From contig JAECUM010010956.1 in NCBI GenBank assembly GCA_016617855.1, positions 43,105 through 107,104 of the forward strand: a stretch of DNA of 64,000 nucleotides, written 5' to 3'. Positions 37,717-47,414 of the stretch are shown here, one piece after another. Every line of letters starts with the position of its first letter. Position 1 is the stretch's first letter. The notes under the pieces are model-generated. The model was not told where the DNA came from and did no database searches. It saw nothing but the letters and a program-made list of their open reading frames with translations. The stretch is from Megalonaias nervosa (Eukaryota; Mollusca; Bivalvia; Unionida; Unionidae). The position numbers were made by a program, and so were the translations under genes.

Positions 37717-38120
37717 TCACACAAAATTGACTGAGTATCGGTTTTCGTATTTCACAACTCTGTTCGGTATCATATCTACAAGCAGATCGTCTTTGACTCG
37801 CAGCTCCTGTATTAGATCTAACATCATAAACTTTTCACCTCAGAGATAAGCTCGAAGTTGATTAAGAATTTCATTATAAGTCGCTATTGCTATTTTACCA
37901 GACGTATTTTTGTTCTCAGTTTTGGCTCAATCTTTTTATTAACTGCCAATAAAACAATACCTATCCCCGGCACTATAGGGAGTACTGGATTTAATGTTCC
38001 CTCACTGAAATAATTCCACTAGTTGTTAATATCATAGGAATATAATTCAGCGCGCTTATTATTTTGCTATAAAATTTTCTAGCTTGTCTGATACAGTAAG
38101 TTTTTATGGTAATATTTATA
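37717..38120 (-). pseudogene. Maverick hypothetical protein, degraded
   Basis: Pieces in shifting frames are legible. An N-terminal stretch with two hydrophobic segments (LNYIPMILTTSGII and PIVPGIGIVLLAVNK) is followed by a helical, charged region (ATYNEILNQLRAYL, then an in-frame TGA, then LIQELRVKDDLLVDMIP) to a stop at 37717. This suggests a small membrane-associated protein with a C-terminal helix. Function unknown. It lies downstream of the 38202-38967 gene in the same leftward module. Confidence 0.4.
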
Positions 38121-38201
38121 GTATTTGACGAGCTCATCCCTATTATTGTCTGACAGACATGATGAAATATGATTAAGTCTATTTTTTTTCTTTTTTCGTC
38201 A

Positions 38202-38967
38202 TTATGAAACTGTTTCTGTAATTATTTCAATCGCCATAGTAAAAATATTTTCAGCTGAAACCTTATTGATCAGAACACTAAATTTTGTATCGCTTGGATT
38301 GGCAAGAAACTCTCTGTACTTACCATAAACTTCAGATGATATATCATCATATCGGATATCTGTTAAAGCTGAGGATGAAAATGGAGGGTTAAAATGTGTT
38401 GGTATTTCAGTAATATCATTAACTCTATCATGATAACTATCTTCTGTTTCATCGATATAACTAACAACATAAGATAGCTGACCCAGTTTAAAATTTTTAA
38501 GTACTAGATATTGCCTGAGAATTGCATAAGCTGTTGCAAAACTTAAAAGACCGAGAATATAAGCTTCAACTATATCTATGGCGGGTAGATTTAGGTATCC
38601 AGCAATCAGCTCTTTGATATTTTTGTATTTGTTTTCTGTCAGTAACTTTCCAGCTTCTTTTGTATAGTTTTTTAATGCAATTTTTTTGGAACTATTATGT
38701 ATTTTATAATCTTCTTCAATTCCAGGTTTTGCAGTTGTTATATCGCCAAGCTCTTGATAAAATATGTCTCGTTCGAAATCATCATATAACTGAATCCTAT
38801 TCTCAATATCTGATACTGAGTTTAGTGCAGGATTAATGTGATATACGTTATACTTTTCTATATCGCCGGTGAGAGTCTATCAAAACTAGATATGCTGTTG
38901 TTAACAGGTTAGTGTCAGTACTGTTATCTACCATTTCTAACAGCGTCTTTTTATTATAATAGTCCAT
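38202..38967 (-). pseudogene. Maverick hypothetical protein, one frameshift
   Basis: An ATG at 38965-38967 opens a frame overlapping the end of the previous gene (38937-39512) by 31 bp, a compact viral-type arrangement. The frame shifts once near 38865 and then stays open for about 220 codons to TAA at 38202. The protein (about 255 residues) has a hydrophobic patch (VEAYILGLLSFATAYAIL) and an acidic C-terminal half (YIDETEDSYHDRVNDI). No known family is recognised; a structural role is a guess from its place beside the fibre gene. Confidence 0.5.
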
Positions 38968-39512
38968 ACCAGTACACGAAATACTTGACGTTTAGCAAAT
39001 GTGTCCTTGTGCTTATGATTTTTAAGAAACTTGTGTTTCCTTGTTTCAGCTATTTTGTCAAGCTCGTCGTGAATCTTCTTTAGTCGAACTTGGTCTGGTT
39101 TCTTACCACCATAAAATTTTGTTTTTACAAGGTTAGATTTATCAATAGTCAAAACATTTTCTTTATTTAGCTCCAACAGTGTATTTTTCAAATATTTGTC
39201 AACCTTTAACCGCCTCTCCTCGCACTCACTTACAGGACAGTATTTACTAATTATATCAAACTCTCTGATCGCGTATTTCAGTTGAGGGCCTGTCATTCCT
39301 GAAACTCGGGCAAAGTTATCGCCGTTCTCGGTTAAACCAGAGGAACGTAAAGTTAATTTTTTCATTCGAGCAATCATATTCAGAGCTCTTGCTTCATCAA
39401 CACTTTCTGGGTCTAGCGAATCAACATCAGCTATTTCAATCTCCGTTTTCGGGTTTAGTATAAAATTATAAAACTCTTTTGCAACCCTGATCGACGGAGG
39501 ATCAATATACAT
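38937..39512 (-). CDS. Maverick hypothetical protein, intact 191-codon frame
   Basis: One of the longest uninterrupted Maverick frames. It starts MYIDPPSIRVAKEFYNFI. Residues 60-100 include a possible helical region (TGPQLKYAIREFDIISKYCP), and the C-terminal third is Lys-rich (ETRKHKFLKNHKHKDTFAKR). There is no signal peptide or membrane segment. The end overlaps the next leftward gene, so its last residues may be affected by a small shift. No family recognised. Confidence 0.5.
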   Translation of the reverse strand: MYIDPPSIRVAKEFYNFILNPKTEIEIADVDSLDPESVDEARALNMIARMKKLTLRSSGLTENGDNFARVSGMTGPQLKYAIREFDIISKYCPVSECEERRLKVDKYLKNTLLELNKENVLTIDKSNLVKTKFYGGKKPDQVRLKKIHDELDKIAETRKHKFLKNHKHKDTFAKRQVFRVLVWTIIIKRRC

Positions 39513-39535
39513 AATAGATTACAATCACATTAAAG

Positions 39536-39690
39536 CATCAAGTGTATATATCTGATACATCGTCAAACCTGGGTAATGACTACTATCCATCACAGCTAAA
39601 GCATACATTAAATCGTCAAGTGTATATGTCTGAAACGTCGTCAAACCTAAGTAATGACTACTATCCGTCACAGTTAAAGTATAGATCCGG
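39536..39690. repeat. 78-bp direct tandem duplication
   Basis: AAGTGTATATATCTGATACA at 39540 recurs as AAGTGTATATGTCTGAAACG at 39618. Both copies continue through CGTCAAACCT, AATGACTACTATCC and TCACAG.TAAAG. The unit is a multiple of three and stays open on + (SSNLGNDYYPSQLK / SSNLSNDYYPSQLK), but no gene is recognised. Confidence 0.8.
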
Positions 39691-39962
39691 AAATACCAGT
39701 GTTTGTTTGTTGTTACTTCATGATCAAGTGTAAATTGCTTAGAATAATAAACACGACCAACAAATATAATACACAGATTAGTCCAGGTCGAATCATCATT
39801 CGATCTTTGTAATTTAAATTAAAAAAATTCTCCGATATTAGCATTTATTCGACCCTGTAGTTGAATTTCCATATTGCTACGGCTGCTAGACACTTTATTT
39901 TCATCCAAAAGTCACTTGTTTCTCCGTCTGTAATCCACTCCAACCCGTCAGATAGAGGGCTG

Positions 39963-41021
39963 TTAAAAAGCAAACGCATAAACTGGCTTATTATCCAAAT
40001 AATAACTTGACGCTGTTACCACAAAACCCCAACAATTATTTATAGCATTTGCCAGGTGTGGAATGTGACCAACACTATTTATAGCTAGTTTTGTAATACC
40101 ACCAGCTGCAATCGATTTGGTAACACTATCCACGTACTGTTTATTGGTAAGATCGGATGTACCACCGGATGTTTTAAGATAATTAGCATCTGCTGATGTA
40201 ATTGTACTCGCTGATGCTGTACTTATTTCAGCTTCAACATAGAACATATTTGCAAGATCAAATCCGGCAAATGGATTATAGGTCGTTGTTATTTTATTCG
40301 AGCCCATACTTAACACACCTGTCATTGTATCACCCGATTTTGCTACTCGTGATGCAATATTCGTTGCTGTGTTATCGTCAACATAATTTTTATTTGTTAA
40401 ATCTGATACCGCTAATGGAATTGCCGTAGCTGTTATCTTATTCCATCCCATGTCCAGTTTTCCCACCATGGTATCACCTGATTTTATCACAAAGTTGTCC
40501 TTGACGAACTTTACATTTGTTACAGAATCGTTACTGGTCAAAGTTGTGTTATCAAGCTGAGATTTAAATATTTATTTCGATCCCATATCCAATTTCCAGC
40601 CATCGTCCCACCAGATAATGACAACTTAGAATTATCTACTGAGCTAAATTGTGAATAGCTTACCGCCTGTGAATTGTTTATGTTGGGAGTAAGTATTCGG
40701 TCTCAAGATTTAAAATCTTATTTTTGTTTTTGCTCATATTGATATTTCCAGTCATCTTTCCACCTGATAAAGATGACTTACCATTACTGACCATACTAAG
40801 GTTGGGCAAGGCTTACTGCTTGCGAGTTATCTGAGTTCATTGGTGGATATGTTGTCTCAAGCTCTAGCACTCGCTGATCTGGCATGCTTAAGTTACCTGC
40901 CATTGTATCCCCAGATTTTTTAAAATATAATTTGTTAAATCTCCACCACCCTTAGTGGTCGTAGTTCCTGTTTGTTGGTTGAGCTGTCAATTAACGTACC
41001 AAATTTTGTGTAATAGCTCAT
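39963..41021 (-). pseudogene. Maverick fibre-like protein with SGDTM(T/A)G repeats
   Basis: Leftward gene, probably starting at ATG 41019-41021 (MSYYTKFGTLIDS). At least five repeats at ~130-155 bp spacing (near 40905, 40755, 40600, 40470, 40330) carry SGDTMxGxLxMGxNKI followed by DLTNKxYVD. The first three sit in shifted frames; the last two lie in the intact 192-codon frame 39963-40541, followed by a C-terminal domain (KLAINSVGHIPHLANAINNC.). This repeat is the hallmark of trimeric bacteriophage tail fibres, where it builds the shaft. By analogy this is a trimeric virion fibre or spike used for attachment. The C-terminal ~60 residues would be the knob. Confidence 0.72.
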
Positions 41022-41180
41022 TCTTATTATTACTGCGAGATAAAATTTAACTTTGACCGCCTTATGAAATTTAACACTGACTGCGAGATAGAATTTTCTG
41101 AATAACTGATATATAAATAGCATAATTAACTTTGACACGGAGCGATTAATCAAACATCAGCATAACCACTACCTACCGGA
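41022..41180. promoter_or_regulatory. Divergent intergenic region of the Maverick
   Basis: About 160 bp separates the leftward fibre gene from the rightward ATPase. It contains short direct repeats (ACTGCGAGATA, TGAAATTTAAC) and AT-rich TATATAAATAG near 41110. It is the only place where both gene modules diverge, so it should hold back-to-back promoters; no motif is proven. Confidence 0.3.
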
Positions 41181-41720
41181 ATGCCATTATCTGATAGTAG
41201 GATAAACTGGATTGGGCAAAACTAACCTTCTGATGAATTTATTACTTAATGACCTCTTCAACTACGATCGAGTTTTTATGTTCACAATAAATCCACATCA
41301 AGATAAGAACGAACTGCTTAGCGAATATAACGAAGAGCTGAAAAATAAACTTGATGTAGACGACGATATATTTATCATAAAGCAACCCGAAGATTTAATT
41401 CCTATTGCCGAGCTAGATTCTGAGGATCATAAAATAATTGTGTCTGATGACATTCCGTTTCGCAATGGAGAAATGAACAAGATAAATCTTATTTTTCCCT
41501 GTCCCGCAACATAAAATGTAATGTAGTATACCTTGCTCAAGGTGTCTACAACATTGATCGATTCATCAGGCGAAGTGCTGACTACTTCATAATATATGCT
41601 GGACTAGACAATATCGACGTACAAAACATAGCACAAGAGCAGTGGGGGGATGTATTAAAGAATAAATTTGCCGAACTTTATCATAATGCTAATAGTGCTG
41701 GCGGGCACAGTTTGTTTTAA
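41180..41720 (+). pseudogene. Maverick genome-packaging ATPase (FtsK/HerA type), broken
   Basis: This P-loop ATPase would pump DNA into capsids. The Walker A loop spans about 41197-41220 and reads G-(stop)-TGLGKTNLLMN: a TAA at 41203-41205 falls inside the loop. Walker B is KIIVSDDI (near residue 80 of the 41212-41514 frame). One frameshift near 41497 leads to the C-terminal part (VVYLAQGVYNIDRFIRRSAD, then QNIAQEQW), ending at TAA 41718-41720. Length (~180 codons legible) is at the lower end of the family, and the true N terminus is uncertain. It opens the rightward module, upstream of the capsid genes. Confidence 0.82.
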
Positions 41721-41729
41721 TTTGATAAG

Positions 41730-42348
41730 CTAGCAAGAGATCGAAATCGAATATTCAGATGCGGAATAGACAGAGCTTTGGACTGTGAAAATTAATCTAA
41801 CGCTAAACTGGTCTTACGGCCACAATCTAAAATTAGTTTAACACAATCAAACGAAAATAAGGACGCAAAAGAAATAGAGGTTCTAAAGAAATTTGTTTCA
41901 ACAAGACCAGCTTTCAAAAGGAAGGTTGAGCAGGAACGTACAGGTCTACAGCAGACCGCAGAAGAAACTGACAGACCTTTTAGACCATTAACCGAAGCAG
42001 TACTTGGCAAATAGCCATATATTTTTGCGGTATCACAGGAATATCTTAAAAATTTATCAGCGAAAGGATTACGAGGTATTATTGACGAGGAGCAAAAATG
42101 TTGCAGGGCGAATTATAAAGCGAATAGGAGATCCAGCTGTACGACAAGCTGCAGTATTGCAAAAAATTGAAGAGCAGGTTAAGGGTAATGAAGAATATGT
42201 GGCCATGATGCATGAAACAATTAACAATTTAACAAGGGGTGCCAAATATGAAATAGATATTACCAAGTTAAGAGATTTTGAGGAGAAATGTTTTGGCAAG
42301 AACAAAATGACAGTTAATGATGTTAAAAATTGGGTTATAATAAGATAA
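41730..42348 (+). pseudogene. Maverick hypothetical protein, frameshifted
   Basis: Coding-like pieces follow the ATPase with little spacing. LARDRNRIFRCGIDRALDCE is followed by a stop, then a Lys/Glu/Gln-rich stretch (KEIEVLKKFVSTRPAFKRK) to TAG at 42012, then the frame 42004-42348 (KIEEQVKGNEEYVAMMHETI). The mainly helical, charged protein has no recognised family. The Arg/Lys content and the place between ATPase and capsid genes would suit a structural or DNA-associated protein, but this is unproven. Confidence 0.45.
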
Positions 42349-43705
42349 ATAATTACATTGAACAACTAAGAGTTGAGAGAAAAAATAATGAAGTGGCTTT
42401 TGATAAGCTCGAAGAATCTACTAATTACGGTGACGAACAAAAATATTTTAATATGCACAGAGAAGGTATTATTGCTGATTTTTATGATATTATATTACTG
42501 TTACGTATAGGCTCGTTTAAAAGTAACAAAAGAAAAGAGTGAAACCAACAAGATTTGTAAGTTTTAACAAGAATAATTTATTTCCCTAGAAAACACGGTG
42601 AAAAGGTGAAAATAGAAAATAGGACTTACAGTTTGTGAAGATAATCCAAACATTTATCCTAGAATTGAAAAAATATATAAGTCCTATCACTAAATAGTTC
42701 TAGCTGAATCCAAGTTTGAATCTCGACGAGGTTCCAAGATGGAGGATGATGACGTCAGGTGAAGTCTTTATATGAATGTCAAGAGTTCCACGTTGAACCA
42801 CAACTTGTAATGTTCCAATTTAGAATAAATTTCCACTGAATGTGTTTGTCCTAAAACTTTTATACAAAGGAATCACTTGTATAGCTCTCCAGGGAATAAA
42901 TTATTATATTCTAAAAAATAGATCAACTTCTGAACAAGCTGTCATCTATGATAAAACATCTCGAGCTAAAAAGATGTAAAAATACAACCCTTTACGGCAC
43001 CTAATAGAAATATATCCTTCTTCTTGAAGGCATATTATACGACTGACTATTTCACAGGGATCTGAGTATTTTTAAACTGAACTCAGACGTTATTTCAGGA
43101 GCGTACGATGGAATGAGTGGTTATTTCATCATCAAATAGCGCAGTAAACAATGTTTTACACGTAGGCCAGAAAATGACAATGGCAATAACCAATCATTTT
43201 CGCGTAGTGTTTACTAAATTGTCAACCACGGCAGGATAAAACCGTGCTTATGCAAGTCATACTACGTTTTATATAAACATAATATCTCTTTCAAAAATAT
43301 CAGATCCTGTGAAAATCATCATTACAATAAAATGTAATGATACAAAAATAAAAAAAGAAAGAATTTAAAATTAACACACAAGTAATTAAATTACATGTTC
43401 GTAACATTACCATGCATAAGAAAAAAAAAAGGTTTCAATTACAAAACAGCGTTATTAGAAAACTTAGCTAAAAAACTTCATAATATAGAATTAAAGAGAA
43501 AATAGCATATGGTCTGAAGATCTTTAACTCGACCGCTAAAATAGTTGACAGACTGATGTTAATAATAGCATCAAATGAAGCTGGAAATACGAGCACAGAA
43601 ATTGACAACGAAATTGTTGGAATTTTAGTAAATCTCAGATCAAACAGTTATCTAACATCTGACGAATATTATATTTTACACAACGATTTCATCGTCGTGA
43701 TCTAA
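42330..43705 (+). pseudogene. Maverick hypothetical protein split by a 908-bp LTR-like insertion
   Basis: The frame starting at 42330 (IEQLRVERKNNEVAFDKLEE) is interrupted at 42498 by the insertion and resumes in the same frame at 43411 once the insertion and one TTAC are removed, running to TAG at 43503. A +1 shift near 43500 connects to a further open stretch (KIFNSTAKIVDRLMLIIASN) ending at TAA 43703-43705. The legible protein is ~155 residues, helical, charged. No family is recognised. The reading frame that rejoins across the insertion is strong evidence that this was a real gene when the LTR arrived. Confidence 0.6.
42499..43406. mobile_element. Solo-LTR-like insertion with TTAC target duplication
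   Basis: Begins TGTTACG and ends CGTAACA, a 7-bp inverted terminus with the TG...CA ends of LTRs. TTAC flanks both ends (42495-42498 and 43407-43410). It is 908 bp long with no coding sequence. The first ~55 bp (through GAAACCAACAA) match 59035-59085. A solo LTR left by recombination of a Gypsy- or ERV-type element is the simplest reading; a TIR-bearing DNA element is the alternative. Confidence 0.8.
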
Positions 43706-43778
43706 TTCGCTAATTGCAAAGCACAAAGTGCCAACAGTTCGGTTTTATCTATCAGAGAAAATAGTATTGTTATCAACA

Positions 43779-44549
43779 ATGTTACTGCTTGACCCATCGC
43801 AGACTATAGCGGACAGCGCAAACTTTTCTGTTATTTATAATCCACCAATCGAACTTGACAGCGATAAACAATATATGAAATGGGTTTAGTTTCAGCTACT
43901 GGCATGCTATGACAAATATCATAACTAATATAAATGACGATTTCATATTTCAACAATTAAGCCAGCTGATCGGACTTGGATTTCGGTCAAGATACAGCAA
44001 GGCGCTTATAACGTTACAGATCTTAATAAGGCAATACAATTAATAATTACAACTAAGACTGAATCTACATCAGACAATTTTGAGCTCATTCCAAACTATA
44101 ACACACTGCGTGCCAGAATCACTTTGAAAAACGATTTTATTGTTGATTTCAGTACCACAAATAGCATCGGGCCGTTATTAAGATTTAGTAGCAAACAATA
44201 CGGTTCTGCTGAATCGTAAAGTGCTTCAATTTCATACGATGGCGAGTTACCCATTGATATAATGGAAGAAAATTCGATTTTAATAAACTGCTCTAATGCC
44301 AGCGAGTCGTATACGTCACGTGGCAGTAAAGGTCAAACTATCATCATTTCTTCCCCTGATGTTCCACCTAGATCGCTAATGCAAATAAATCCAAGACAGA
44401 TAATCTACTATCCTGTTAGTGTTGAAAATCAAATATCTTCTATCACCATGAAACTGACTGATCAATACGGTCGGCAGCTAAATCTCAATGACGAAATTGT
44501 AACATATTATCTGCACTTGAGGTCGGTCAGCTCTGCTCACCACAGTTAA
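43779..44549 (+). pseudogene. Maverick penton-like minor capsid protein (probable), broken
   Basis: Starts at ATG 43779 (SANFSVIYNPPIELD), with stops and frameshifts before 44050. Legible blocks are VKIQQGAYNVTDLNKAIQ, IGPLLRFSSKQY, and the intact stretch 44262-44549 (ending NLNDEIVTYYLHLRS). This order (a beta-rich N terminus, an xGxYxxxDLNxxI block, and a C-terminal QYGRxLNLN strand) recurs in a structural protein I associate with Mavericks and related animal viruses, thought to be the single-jelly-roll penton. Assignment as penton is inference from memory and position just upstream of the capsid gene; a fold prediction would settle it. Confidence 0.5.
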
Positions 44550-44666
44550 CTAATCACAGTCAATTTTATCAGACAGTTTTGTATAACGAAATGAAGCAAT
44601 GAAAAATGTGTCATGGAAATATCGTAGGAGGATTCTTTAAAAATATATTCTCTAAAATAATTTAAA

Positions 44667-44969
44667 ATGTACCTGGAATTGCAAAACAAAATTGTGCCTA
44701 TCGCGTTACACTCATCTAAAGCATTTGCAACAGGAGCGTCTTCTGCAACAGGTTCAGCTTTTGGACAGAAGATTGTTGATAAAATTAAGGGTGAACCACC
44801 GAGTACAGAAGATATAAAACAAGCAATTTCTGAAATATCACCAACATCAGAAACTACTGCGGCGTTAATAAAAACGACCAAAAAACTGCTATCTCCGCCC
44901 GCAGAAGAAATTATTAGAAAATTGGTAACGAACTCGACCAGATGTTGGGGCCTTCTAATTTTTGTCTAA
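44667..44969 (+). CDS. Maverick hypothetical protein, Ala/Gly then helical
   Basis: Open frame of 100 codons between the penton-like and capsid genes. The N-terminal part is Ala/Gly/Ser-rich (AFATGASSATGSAFGQKIVD), followed by a helical region (STEDIKQAISEISPTSETT). There is no signal peptide. Possibly a minor virion protein; family not recognised. Confidence 0.4.
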   Translation: MYLELQNKIVPIALHSSKAFATGASSATGSAFGQKIVDKIKGEPPSTEDIKQAISEISPTSETTAALIKTTKKLLSPPAEEIIRKLVTNSTRCWGLLIFV

Positions 44970-44985
44970 CAATAACAGATAAAGA

Positions 44986-46575
44986 ATGTCTGTCAAAAAT
45001 TACCTTGACCTGACCGAGGAAATACTAACAGACAACTCGACAACAGGATTTGAGTATGTTGAATATCTCGATGAAAATTCAAACGAACCTAACAAAACTG
45101 GAATTCGAACTTTTAATACAAGAGACGAGTACGTGTTTCTGCTACCACACAAAGCCGTACTTGAAGTACGACGAAGTGTAAGAAGAGCAGCTAGTGCAGT
45201 AGTATCTGCTGGTACACAAGCGACACTTGTTAATAACGGTTGGAGTTTATTTAGAAGCTCCAGATATCAACTAGCTAATCAAACAGTAGAATAAATTTCT
45301 ATGCACTTGCCAATTGCAAGTACTATTCTTAATACAGTTTCGTTCAGCGACGACTACTCACGATCTGCTGCAACAAATATATTTTGTTTAAAAGATACCG
45401 GAACTGGAGATGTTATTTCAAAAGAATTTAATTATCTTAATGCAGTTGCAGCTTGCGCTGATGCTGCTGCTGATCTAGCTTTAGTGAGAACTTTTCTTAT
45501 TACAAACGCTTTATCTCTTGGAATTACTGCACCAGCTGCACATGCAAATGTAGATGCAACATGGACTTCTCTGACAGCAGTTTGTAATTTTCTTAGAAAT
45601 ACTGCACCTGCTGGTGCAGTGATGTAACTGCAATGTTAGTCATAGCAAACAGAATAATAAATATAATAAATATTAGAAATGGAGAGTATAACCAAAGCTA
45701 TGCTAAACGACGAACATTTACAGATAATTAACACCAAATAACTATGATGCTTCCGCTTAGTACAGTATTCGGATTTTGCAGAGACTATAATAAGGTATTT
45801 CGTGGTATCAAACATACACTTATACTTGACCGAGCTGATCAAAGCGATTGACTGATGCGACCTGGTGGTGATGATGCTCAGTTTGTAATTTCACGACTAG
45901 CATTGTGGATGCCACGTGTAGTTCCGTCAATCGATAAATCAATAGAGCTTGAGACGATGCTAACAACATACAAAAAATACATTTTATGCAAAACAAAGTT
46001 TATCAAACCGAAATACCGAATTCGATCAATAATACGTGGAGAACAAAAACTGCACCGAGTGGGCAGTTACCAAGGCATGTATTTATTGTATTTCAACGAC
46101 AGAATAGATTTGGAAGTCAGCTTCAAAACAATTCTGTATTTGATAGTCCTGATGTCAGACGAATATTTGTCAGAATAAATTCTAAGCAGTATCCCAAACG
46201 AGCAATCTAATTTAACTTTGCAGCTGATGCTGCAGCGCGCTAGCTGACAGAGACGTATCTCGAGCTTACATGTACCTCATGGAAGCTATGCAAAAATATA
46301 AAGATGCTGACAGTGGATCTCAAATTTTAAATTAAGAGTTTAGAACGCTTTATCCGATATTTCACTTTGATGTCAGGAAGCATAGCGAACGAGCAATTGG
46401 ATGGACGTCTGACATTGAAGTTACGTGGACACTTGGACATGTTCTAGCTGCTCCACATAATGTATATTATGCTTACGCGCTAACCTGTATCTGACAGATT
46501 CTTAACGATAGATTCTACCAAGGGCAGGATGACCGTCCAAGTCTAAATGTCAAGTGTGAAGTGCTTGGTTTATAA
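44986..46575 (+). pseudogene. Maverick major capsid protein, double jelly-roll type, broken
   Basis: Starts at ATG 44986. The first ~210 codons are one frame with a single internal TAA (45292-45294). They include the strand-rich RDEYVFLLPHKAVLEVR and the block NNGWSLFRSSRYQLANQTVE. At least three shifts follow (near 45640, 45850 and 46010), with legible blocks VFGFCRDYNKVFRGI, WMPRVVPS, VFDSPDVRRIFVRINSKQYP, LYPIFHFDVRKHSERA, and a C terminus ending at TAA 46573-46575. The SxRxQLxNQ and LNSxxYP-type blocks with the final FDVxKxSER strand are those of the capsid protein seen in animal Mavericks. It would build the icosahedral shell. Confidence 0.75.
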
Positions 46576-46585
46576 CTTTCTCAAA

Positions 46586-47184
46586 CAAACAAGTGGTGGA
46601 GCGTATTCATTTTCTGGTCAAAAATGACTACCAGTGTTAGGTCCTTTTCACTTGGGTCACAATTTTATCAGAAAAGCGGGCGGAATATATTGATCCTCTA
46701 ATAAGCGGCGGAATTACTGCATTACAAATTTTATCCAGCAGAAGTAAAATAAATATAGAATAAAATACATTGTGCATGAAGTGAATTTATCGCCGGGACA
46801 AGTTTTAAAAAAAAAAAAAAAATAGTACAAGCTATTACTAAATGACAGTCTGTTTCGCTAAATATAGATTTAGGAACCCCAGGCGCAAGATCGCTGAGCG
46901 ATCCACTACCAGCAAAACTAATGATAACACAGCGGCAAATCAATAAAATAGGACTGCATAAACCTTTTAATTAAAATTTATCAGCGGCGCAAGTTACCGC
47001 AATGTCTTGATCGCAAGCAATACGTGGAGAATTTCTGGGACCTACATTGGCAACTATTGCGCAAATGTTGCTACCCAAATAACTGCCAGTACTCGGTACC
47101 CTAGGGATAGCTGCTGCCTCGGGCGCCGTATCCGGAGCCACGAAGAAGGCTCAGTCGGGTGAGGGTATCAAACAGTTAGTATAG
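46586..47184 (+). pseudogene. Maverick small hydrophobic virion-type protein(s), broken
   Basis: Two linked pieces. The first (about 46618-46740) reads LPVLGPFHLGHNFI and DPLISGGITALQI in shifted frames. The second (about 46776-47184) reads VNLSPGQVL, GTPGARSLSDPLPAKLMIT, LGPTLATIAQMLLPK, a stop, and LPVLGTLGIAAASGAVSGAT, ending at TAG 47182-47184. The Gly/Ala-rich hydrophobic end recalls membrane-active minor virion proteins of adenovirus-like and Maverick elements. No catalytic motif is seen. It may be one gene or two. Confidence 0.5.
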
Positions 47185-47218
47185 CATTTCACTTTTGTCT
47201 AACGATTACAAATAAAAT

Positions 47219-47413
47219 ATGCCCAAAACACAAAGCGTTCAGAAACGTAAAACAGCAAAGAAACTTAAAACAACTAAAACAAAGACGTACTGGAAAGCAA
47301 TCCAAGGTGGATTCATAGGGCCGTTGCTAGCAGGAATAGCGGGAAGTCTACTTCCTAATCTGCTGGGGATAGGGCGTGGAAGAGGATTAATGCTACCAGG
47401 TACCAGGAGGTAG
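47219..47413 (+). CDS. Maverick small basic protein with hydrophobic C-terminal segment
   Basis: Intact 64-codon frame. Residues 1-28 are very basic (TQSVQKRKTAKKLKTTKTKT). Residues 30-52 are hydrophobic and Gly-rich (GGFIGPLLAGIAGSLLPNLL), followed by GRGRG and a basic end. The layout (basic tail, amphipathic/hydrophobic helix) resembles DNA-binding or membrane-lytic small core proteins of adenovirus-like virions. It lies directly before the protease gene, as such cargo proteins often do. Role is inference. Confidence 0.55.
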   Translation: MPKTQSVQKRKTAKKLKTTKTKTYWKAIQGGFIGPLLAGIAGSLLPNLLGIGRGRGLMLPGTRR

Positions 47414-47414
47414 A

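Noticed and set aside
40202..40429. 75-codon plus-strand frame
   Set aside because: Antisense of the fibre-like gene.
42069..42365. 98-codon minus-strand frame
   Set aside because: Antisense of a rightward Maverick gene with better coding character.
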